NCBI RefSeq assembly: GCF_963678635.1
Contig: NC_087065.1
Location: 48,856,381 to 48,920,380, forward strand
DNA length: 64,000 bases
Direction: 5' to 3'
DNA from: Symsagittifera roscoffensis
Lineage: Eukaryota > Xenacoelomorpha > Acoela > Convolutidae
In this document: in pieces, positions 58,833-64,000 of the stretch
Numbering within the stretch: position 1 is the stretch's first letter
Layout of the letters: each line of letters opens with the position of its first letter
Program-made: the position numbers and the translations under genes
Notes under the pieces: generated by a model
Told to the model about the DNA's origin: nothing
The model's database searches: none
What the model saw: only the letters and a program-made list of their open reading frames with translations

Positions 58833-59102
58833 GATTTCTTAGCTGTAGCCTCTCATTTAACTCCTTAAGACGCTGACTGCTGCTCGGGGTTGAGCTCGGG
58901 GTATATCCCGGCAGTGCCACGTCCATCAATGGGTGTATCGGTTGCGTCCCCAAACCACGCAAGGATGAAGCTGATTCGGTTGGTATCCACACTTCCAGTC
59001 CCTCGTTTATGTGTTCTTGAGCCACGCGGTCTAAGTTGAATCGTCCCTTCGACCTGGGAGCCTCATCCACCTCCATACGTGACCCCGGCCTTGAGCCTGC
59101 AA
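58753..59102 (-). pseudogene. ORF3 linker before SGNH, left copy in D
   Basis: KGRFNLDRVAQEHINEGLEVWIPTE-like sequence, duplicated at about 62520-62800. Upstream coiled-coil sequence is missing in this copy. Confidence 0.6.
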
Positions 59103-60192
59103 CAGGGAGCTTTTCATCCCCAAGGTCATTCTCCTGACTGTTGGAAACTCAGGAATTGTTACGGGCAAGATTTCCTTCTCTAGTGTCGCCTCTAGCTCCC
59201 TTTTTACTAACTCGAAGCTCTTTTTCCACGCGGGGACCCTCAGGATCTCTTGTCCGTTCGCCGTTAGGGGATTCAGATTCCAGAACTTGGGATAAATCTC
59301 AATGGGGCCTTCATGTTTTCCCCCCATCCTACATTGCAGTTGCCCCGGAAGTTAAACACTACCAACTCGGGATCTTTCACCATCCCAAAGAGCACTGTAT
59401 TACTCATTCGTGCCCTTAGCACCATTTGTCGACACCAGTTCAGCGCCGTCCCATCCAACACGCTTATTAAGCTCACGTGCACTACTGAATTGCGGTATGC
59501 CGCCACTAGAGGGTCCGGAAAGGCGTACGTAACCGCTGGTCCGTAAATACAAGTTACGATCTCCTCTAGTCCCCTGATTATTCCCACTGGGTCAGATCTC
59601 ATTGCCAGGCATAGATCGGTCAGTAGAGGGATACCACCATTCGCCTCCCTCCATTCATCTCTCGTCTTTGGATTCTACTCCTCACCGGTCATGTGTCGGT
59701 TTTGCATCAGAAGATACTCCACCAGCAACGTCTTCAGTCCTGCAGCGCACTTGTACGAGTAGGTGTCTATACTTGAGTGGGTCTTTCCCATCGACAGGGG
59801 CTCACCATAATTCATCAACCGATGAAATGACATCAGTTCGCCATGAGTCAGGAGCACCAGTGCCAGATACCCATCAATCCGAAGCGTCTCTACACCCCGA
59901 CTGAACATGTACGCTGGACCCATGTTGAACAGGTACCTCGGGTAAACTAAGTATAGGGCGAACAAGGGGCTTATGGGCATGCTCAATAGTTCTTGTACAA
60001 AGACCCCGAAAATGGTCTCTTTCGCACAAAATACTCCACCCAACAAGGACTCAAGAATTTCAGGATCTCGTGGTCTTTCCTCGTCCTCAGCTCACCTTTT
60101 GCATACTCCCTCCAGAATCCTCCAATGGTGACCTCGTTCGCTGCCGTGACGAACCTAGCCACCGTCATCTCCCTTCTCTCGGCTACCTCCAA
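59103..60192 (-). pseudogene. ORF3 conserved block, right copy in D
   Basis: Frames 60046-59675, 59602-59273 and 59327-59103. They hold the LRIDGYLALVLLTH, YLLMQNRHMTGEE and GPAVTYAFPDPLVAAYRNSV blocks, matching B 19900-20480 and C 34600-34080. Confidence 0.65.
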
Positions 60193-60375
60193 CTGTTACT
60201 CAAGAAATTCCCAGATCTGCTTCACGAGAGGTGGGGCACTCTCCCTTGTCTTGTCCGTAGCATTCTCTAGCCTTGGTGTTAGAAACGGCCACCTGCCTCT
60301 CTCTTGTGTTAGTCGATATACCATCACTTCCAGTTGTTTTTCAGTCGCAGCCACATTCTTTCTTTCGTTGCTTGG

Positions 60376-61088
60376 TCACCTCGGTTTGCTAGTGGAGCTC
60401 GTGATGGTCAAGTCCATACCTCGGAACCATAGGCTGGCTGTCAGGTGACTTATTGGGTGGTCATCCCCTATTATCGGACTGAAGTTCAGTTGTCTGGCGA
60501 GATTCGAGATCTCAAGTAAGAGGACCTCATCAAATACGATGAGGATGTCTGCTAATTCATAGAATCCCCTCAATGCGTGGGACACTTCCGCCCACGCCGC
60601 TGCCAGTTCTGACTTCCGAAGTCTCAAGTTCGAGGGTTCCAGCTCCCAATTGGGAGATGCCATCAGAATCCGCCATGCGTTCCCTTCGGCTATTAGGATC
60701 AAAATGGCATACACAAACTGCAGAGCAGGAGACATGCTCGCGTATCCAGGGACGTCGTGAATACCGCTTTCGTCTGAGGTCCAAATCGAGAACTGACATT
60801 TTCCTGCAACTCGTTCATCGCGGCAAACAACGTCTGGATAGCCTCTCAGATTTTCTTTGGCGTAGGCTCATCACATTTCAACTGCTCTAGAAGCCCAGCC
60901 GCATGCAGGTAATCGTTCATTCCTGTGAACAGTAGTAGCTCTGGTTCACAAGGCATCTCTGACTTTATCGCCACCACCAGGGTCAACGTCTGGTTCAACT
61001 CTGCACCTGCCAGCGAGTATACCAGAGTTTCCGGCCAGAACAACTTGAGAGACATTCCCTCGAAATCCAATCCCGTCACGATGATCAC
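60376..61088 (-). pseudogene. second SGNH-like domain, element D
   Basis: Two frames (61088-60846 and 60735-60376): LFWPETLVYSL, LLLFTGMNDYLHAAGLL (GxND block), then LQFVYAILILIAEG, LVFDEVL-like and LARQLNFSP, as in C. As in B and C, no GDS or DxxH is seen. Present only in the right copy. Confidence 0.6.
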
Positions 61089-62518
61089 CCTTGCGGCTGC
61101 TGGTTCCGCTCTATCGTATTTTGCCAGTGTCTTGGCCAGTTGGGCACTGCCGCAGGGTTTCCCATATCTGGGTCGTCTGCCAATTTTGCACCCTCGTAAG
61201 CGGCTTCTGGTAGTTCCATCTCTTTTGGTTCCAGTAGCTTGTCTACTACCCTCAACTGCGCGGGAGTTGCCAATCTGATTCTGGCGATACTTGTTCGGTG
61301 CTTGGGGGCTCCACTATGAAACCCGGACTCCCCAACAACTTGAGAAGGCTGTAATTGATCGGTCCCATGACTGATCTCATGGGGATCCCAGTCAGATCAG
61401 CCGTCTCCATCATTCTTGCGCTCGAGAAATGCGTTTCGTGGGCCTTTAGCCAGTCCACGCAATGGTGTCGACTCAAATTCTTGTGTGACACGTGCTTGAG
61501 TCCCCGGACTTCCGCTAACTCCTATCTCCACTCCAGATCCTCCAGGTCCAACTCCTTTACTTTCTCCAGATATCGCGTTCGGCTTGCCTCCGCTGGACTC
61601 TCCACTCTCTTCTTTTCTACCACTACCACTGAGGACACCACTGAACTTTGGGGCGTTGATGACTCTGCTTCCTCGCGTTCCATCGGCGTGGAACCCGGTA
61701 ATCTAGTCCGGCTGCTCCTCGAGCTGTCTCTTGAGTCGACTCTCGCTCCCAGGCGACTGGACAGGGGTCTTGTCGTGTCGCAAGGAAAGGGGGTTTTGGG
61801 GTTGGACCGAATGTGAATTGGGCCGTTTCAAGCAGGTCTGCCTCCAACGCACTTATGTGCCTCTGGAAAACGTCGTTCAACCACTCCACACCCCTAGGTC
61901 TGTCGAAATGGATTCCGTCTGAGGACGCATCTTCCGGGAAGGATCGCTCCATCTGGTCGGCTACGTACAGACGGAAAGGACACTCCTTTGATGTATCTGC
62001 CTGATTATCATTTTCTCATTCATTTCCATTGCATTTTGGTCGGGCTTCATGTTATAAGGGGTGGTGCAAACTGTGAGTATGGCGGGATCCATCTGAATCC
62101 GCAACTCCTCCAGGATGCAGCTCATGTCCTCGACTCACCTCTGGACACGTCATTGGTCCCCATCATTAGAGTCATTTTATTGCCATCCCTAACATCTCGA
62201 GTGATGCCAACATCTGCGGTGTTGCGGCTCTAGAGAAACTCAAGACTCCAGTCTGCCAGTGCGACAGGATTCGGGTCAGCACACGTACCAGGCTGTCCCC
62301 TACAATCAGGTGAACTGCACCCTCCGGTATTCGGCCCCAGACGCGTCATGGAAACAATCCCTTCTCGCCCGCTGCGCCGCGTTCCAACCATGCGGTTGTG
62401 CCTGTGGTATCTGCCATCCGTGTTCTTCTTATAGCTTGCGATCACCACACTTCTGACCGGTTGCTCTCTCCAAGTCGGGGGTAGCTCCACTCTAGCTGGA
62501 CTTTCACGATTTTTTAGC
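61089..62518 (-). pseudogene. SGNH hydrolase domain, right copy in D
   Basis: Block I coding sequence lies near 62295-62325; block V (SSDGIHFDRPRG) is in the 61952-61623 frame. Several small deletions have removed or damaged the GTND region near 62130-62170. The linker (61491-61085) follows. This copy is more damaged than the left one. Confidence 0.6.
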
Positions 62519-63412
62519 CTATAGCCTCTCATTTAACTCCTTAAGACGCGACGAGCTCCCGCTCACCTGACTGCTGCTCGGGGTTGAGCTCGGGGTATAT
62601 CCCGGCAGTGCCACGTCCATCAATGGGCGTATCGGTTGCGTCCCCAAACCACGCAAGGATGACGCTGATTCGGTTGGTATCCACACTTCCAGTCCCTCGT
62701 TTATGTGTTCTTGAGCCGCGCTGTCTAAGTTGAATCGTCCCTTCGACCTGGGAGCCTCATCCACCTCCATACGTGACCCCGGCCTTGAGCCTGCAACAGC
62801 TCGCTCCGTAGTCCTGGTTCCCTTTTCATTTTGCCTGTCGAGCTCTCGTTGTCGCCGCTGGATCTTTTCAAGTTCCGACTTCAACTGCTCGCAATTCGCC
62901 GCGTTCTCTCGCAACCTCTGTTCTTGCTGGTACTCTGCTCTCAACATATCAAGGTCACGCCGCGCCTGTTCCCTCTCAAGGATCGCCTGGTCTCTCTCCA
63001 GATTCGCTTGATTTTTCTCGAGTTTCGCGCTATTCTTCTCCCTCTGCGCCCTCTCAAGCTCCCTCATCAAGTTGCTGAGGTCAGGATACGTCTCTTCCGT
63101 TTGCTGTGCTCGCGTCATAGAAGGTTGCTTGCTTGTGGATTGGCCCGCGGATCTTTCCGATGGTCTGGTCTGTAATGGGAACTCTCCCGCGCCGTACTCA
63201 GTGTTGTTGCTCAAGCCAGGATTCCTTGCCAAGTCGAATCCTCTCACCCCTCCATCCACATTCCAGGACAGCCACCTGGTCTGTTCTTGATTGGATATGC
63301 CTTCTGTGGTGTAGCCGACCATCGAGACAGCTTCTGTCGCGGACTCCCTGCATTCACCTTGCTCCTCCAATTGCAGGATGGGGTTCAACATCACTGCCAT
63401 CCTCTCGTCCAC
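62519..63412 (-). CDS. ORF3 N-terminal coiled coil, element D
   Basis: 297 residues. A LARNPGLS motif near residue 60 matches LAKEPGLG in B and LDREPGLG in C. A long coiled coil follows (about 105-205) with repeated EKNQANLERDQAILEREQ-type heptads, then KGRFNLD. The motif anchors this as the ORF3 N-terminal region. It is off frame from the true start at 63507. Confidence 0.7.
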   Translation of the reverse strand: MDERMAVMLNPILQLEEQGECRESATEAVSMVGYTTEGISNQEQTRWLSWNVDGGVRGFDLARNPGLSNNTEYGAGEFPLQTRPSERSAGQSTSKQPSMTRAQQTEETYPDLSNLMRELERAQREKNSAKLEKNQANLERDQAILEREQARRDLDMLRAEYQQEQRLRENAANCEQLKSELEKIQRRQRELDRQNEKGTRTTERAVAGSRPGSRMEVDEAPRSKGRFNLDSAAQEHINEGLEVWIPTESASSLRGLGTQPIRPLMDVALPGYTPSSTPSSSQVSGSSSRLKELNERL

Positions 63413-63507
63413 TTGGTGTAGTCTAGGTCCCTCAAGCGTCTGTACAATTCATCGAGCGTAGGCCTCTTTAGCGCCGCAGGCATGGATTTCCATAATCGAT
63501 CTGCCAT
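63391..63507 (-). CDS. ORF3 start, element D
   Basis: From ATG 63507 (MADRLWKS). It contains LDELYRRLRDLDY, the counterpart of MIDAIYRRLIDRDF in B. A frameshift near 63400 joins it to the coiled-coil frame. The in-frame start upstream (63615) lies in a minisatellite and is less likely. Confidence 0.6.
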   Translation of the reverse strand: MADRLWKSMPAALKRPTLDELYRRLRDLDYTKWTRGWQ

Positions 63508-63540
63508 TTTTACGATTTCTAGATGATCTCGCGCACTAAC

Positions 63541-63649
63541 CAACTTGAGTATTACCGTACCAACCAACTTGAGTATTACCGTACCAACCATTTTGAGTAT
63601 TACCGTACCAACCAACTTAAGTATTACCGTACCAACTTGAGTACTTGAG
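63541..63649 (-). repeat. 24-bp minisatellite before D ORF3
   Basis: About 4.5 copies of a 24-bp unit (plus strand CAACTTGAGTATTACCGTAC plus CAAC), the last ones shortened. On the minus strand it is in frame with ORF3 and would encode MVGTVILK repeats if translated. Confidence 0.85.
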
Positions 63650-64000
63650 AAAAATCTCTTTCGAATGTTGCTGATCGTGAACTTTGTTCAAGACCTTCTT
63701 TTCTCTTTCCAATGAGTGTGTCTGGGTCGTCAACTCGATTTAACAAATCAATCTGAAAATAAAATCCACTTTTTAGACTAAGGTGTTATGTTCCTAACCT
63801 AAACCCCCCCCCATTATTGTAGTTAAAACCTTATCCCTCCATTTGTTTTACTAAAATAATCAATTGGAAGTTCTTTAAGAGCATGCAGATTCATTTAATG
63901 TCCTAGCACCGTCACTATTTAAATTATAATTGTCATGCTAATTACATTAAAATCCATCTACCTGCTCCGAGGTCACCATATACCCTTACTCGAGATCACC
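63650..64000 (-). other. region upstream of D ORF3
   Basis: AT-rich, no ORF. It holds the acceptor-like site at 63752-63763. By layout the macrodomain should lie just right of the window. Confidence 0.5.
63752..63763 (-). promoter_or_regulatory. candidate splice acceptor before ORF3, element D
   Basis: Minus-strand TTTATTTTCAG, a strong nematode-type acceptor, about 245 nt before the ORF3 ATG, followed by ATTGATTTG. Confidence 0.5.

Larger units (their letters stand above)
56587..59102 (-). repeat. tandem duplication in D ORF3, left copy
   Basis: About 2.5 kb matching 59103-62809 with small differences. It lacks a stretch equal to about 60017-61208 of the other copy. The junction at 59102 joins the coiled-coil end of this copy to the middle block of the other. 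Confidence 0.8.
59103..62809 (-). repeat. tandem duplication in D ORF3, right copy
   Basis: About 3.7 kb. Near 62809 it is continuous with the N-terminal coiled coil, so this is the native position. Confidence 0.8.
50172..64000 (-). mobile_element. Element D: diverged copy of the same giant LTR lineage (3' part)
   Basis: ORF3 from its N-terminus (63507) to its C-terminus (52556), then polypurine tract and LTR. Protein-level similarity to B and C is clear but lower than between B and C, so D is a separate family. gag-pol should lie to the right of the window. An internal tandem duplication (56587-59102 and 59103-62809) and many frame breaks make it non-functional. Confidence 0.8.

Noticed and set aside
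1-64000. Bacterial, phage or DNA-virus origin of the window
   Set aside because: Gag-Pol order, LTRs with PBS and PPT, a CR1/Jockey-like LINE and a TATC microsatellite all indicate a eukaryotic genome.

Overview
This 64 kb window is almost entirely transposable-element DNA from a eukaryote. The host is most likely an invertebrate animal, and I favour a nematode. The support is a TTTTCAG-type splice acceptor, CR1/Jockey-like LINE debris and a Ty3/Gypsy pol. The species cannot be fixed from sequence alone, and I see no convincing host gene.

Four copies of one lineage of very large Ty3/Gypsy-type LTR retroelements fill it. Element A (1-4188, +) is the 3' part of a copy whose left side lies outside the window. 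Element B (3263-24753, +) follows head to tail and shares a single LTR (3263-4188) with A; its 3' end is lost at a LINE fragment (24754-26151). Element C (26211-49665, -) is bounded by two LTRs of about 885 bp and a 5-bp target-site duplication CACAA, so its full length is about 23.5 kb. Element D (50172 to beyond the right edge, -) shows its 3' LTR and the downstream third of its coding region.

The shared plan, 5' to 3', is: LTR, primer binding site (PBS) 12 nt past the LTR, a roughly 3 kb structured leader with many GGAGGGG-type repeats, and gag (acidic N-terminal part, coiled coil, capsid-like core, two CCHC knuckles). Then come DTG protease, reverse transcriptase (RT), RNase H, an integrase with a long acidic tail, and a TARG1/OARD1-like macrodomain. 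A short intergenic stretch with a conserved splice acceptor precedes a giant accessory ORF3, followed by 3' noncoding sequence, the polypurine tract (PPT) and the LTR. ORF3 (about 2,500-3,000 codons if whole) has an N-terminal coiled coil, a complete SGNH/GDSL hydrolase domain, a second degenerate SGNH-like domain and about 1,500 residues I cannot assign. It shows no signal peptide, membrane segment or envelope-like feature.

The strongest candidates for an undescribed system are these. A macrodomain and an SGNH hydrolase, both potential modification erasers, are carried by the same LTR retroelement lineage. The 12-mer TTGTCCGGGGAG matches the PPT beside the 3' LTR and recurs several times inside pol with no synonymous variation. 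The last of these copies sits in a possible -1 frameshift signal joining pol to the macrodomain. A leader hairpin keeps its loop between B and C while its arms have changed together. All copies carry frameshifts and stops, so they are old or defective. C lacks RT and RNase H altogether, and A, C and D carry large deletions or tandem duplications.
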